A stretch of 5,730 bases of DNA from Bacillota bacterium. GTDB lineage: Bacteria > Bacillota > UBA994. The position numbers and the translations under genes were made by a program. Positions 5,700-5,730 of the stretch are shown here, in pieces. The stretch's first letter is position 1, and the number at the start of each line of letters is the position of its first letter. Below the pieces are notes generated by a model. The model searched no databases. It was given only the letters and a program-made list of their open reading frames with translations, and was not told the DNA's origin. The stretch is from the NCBI GenBank assembly GCA_018725535.1, contig QLUS01000096.1, positions 1 to 5,730 on the forward strand. Reading direction: 5' to 3'.

Positions 5700-5730
5700 G
5701 TGAAGCAAAAGGCTCCGTCCCTATTGCTTC
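5700..5730. repeat. REP-like palindromic repeat, copy 3, at the right edge
   Basis: The 23-nt core is identical to copy 2 and in the same orientation, followed by ATTGCTTC up to the last base. GAAGCAAAAGG (5702-5712) pairs with CCTATTGCTTC (5720-5730) with one mismatch and a 7-nt loop CTCCGTC. The copy may continue beyond the window. It lies upstream of pepF on the side away from the gene. Confidence 0.75.

Noticed and set aside
5652..5730. A GTG-started plus-strand frame after GAAGGAG running off the right edge
   Set aside because: Only about 26 codons are visible, and the last part is translated repeat core; there is no family resemblance.

Overview
The window looks like a stretch of a Bacillota (probably Clostridia-type) chromosome. 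Signs of this are strong AGGAGG-like ribosome binding sites, sigma-A style promoter boxes, a TTG start, a clostridial-style M3B oligoendopeptidase and a mid-range GC content. The species cannot be told from the sequence. No rRNA, tRNA, CRISPR array or complete insertion sequence was seen.

Layout. (1) At 1-647, on the minus strand, lies a small two-gene cassette read towards the left edge. Its 142-aa antitoxin-like protein joins a Phd/YefM-like N-terminus to a HicB-like C-terminus. It is followed after 3 nt by a HicA-like protein cut off by the window edge. (2) The 221-bp gap 648-868 is a divergent control region. It has a good minus-strand promoter overlaid with tandem and inverted repeats (a likely autoregulatory operator) and a plus-strand promoter. 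(3) At 869-2095 (+) is a 408-aa AAA_14/DUF4143 ATPase with Walker motifs and a C-terminal PD-(D/E)XK-like signature. (4) At 2164-3714 (+) is an RmuC-family protein with an N-terminal membrane anchor, a long coiled coil and the RmuC nuclease-like domain. It probably shares a transcript with the ATPase. (5) At 3750-5538 (-), convergent with rmuC, is a PepF/M3B oligoendopeptidase split into two reading frames by one extra G in a six-G run. Removing that base restores a 595-aa protein. (6) The 5539-5730 leader carries the pepF ribosome binding site.

The three intergenic stretches on the right (2096-2163, 3715-3749 and the right edge at 5700-5730) each carry a copy of one short palindromic repeat. 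The 23-nt core is identical in all three and the outer arms vary. This is a REP-like dispersed family and the most striking non-coding signal here.

Working together: the toxin-antitoxin-like pair, the ATPase/nuclease-like protein and RmuC could form an accessory stability, defence or DNA-maintenance neighbourhood, but this rests only on adjacency. PepF is a peptide-processing enzyme with no evident link to them.
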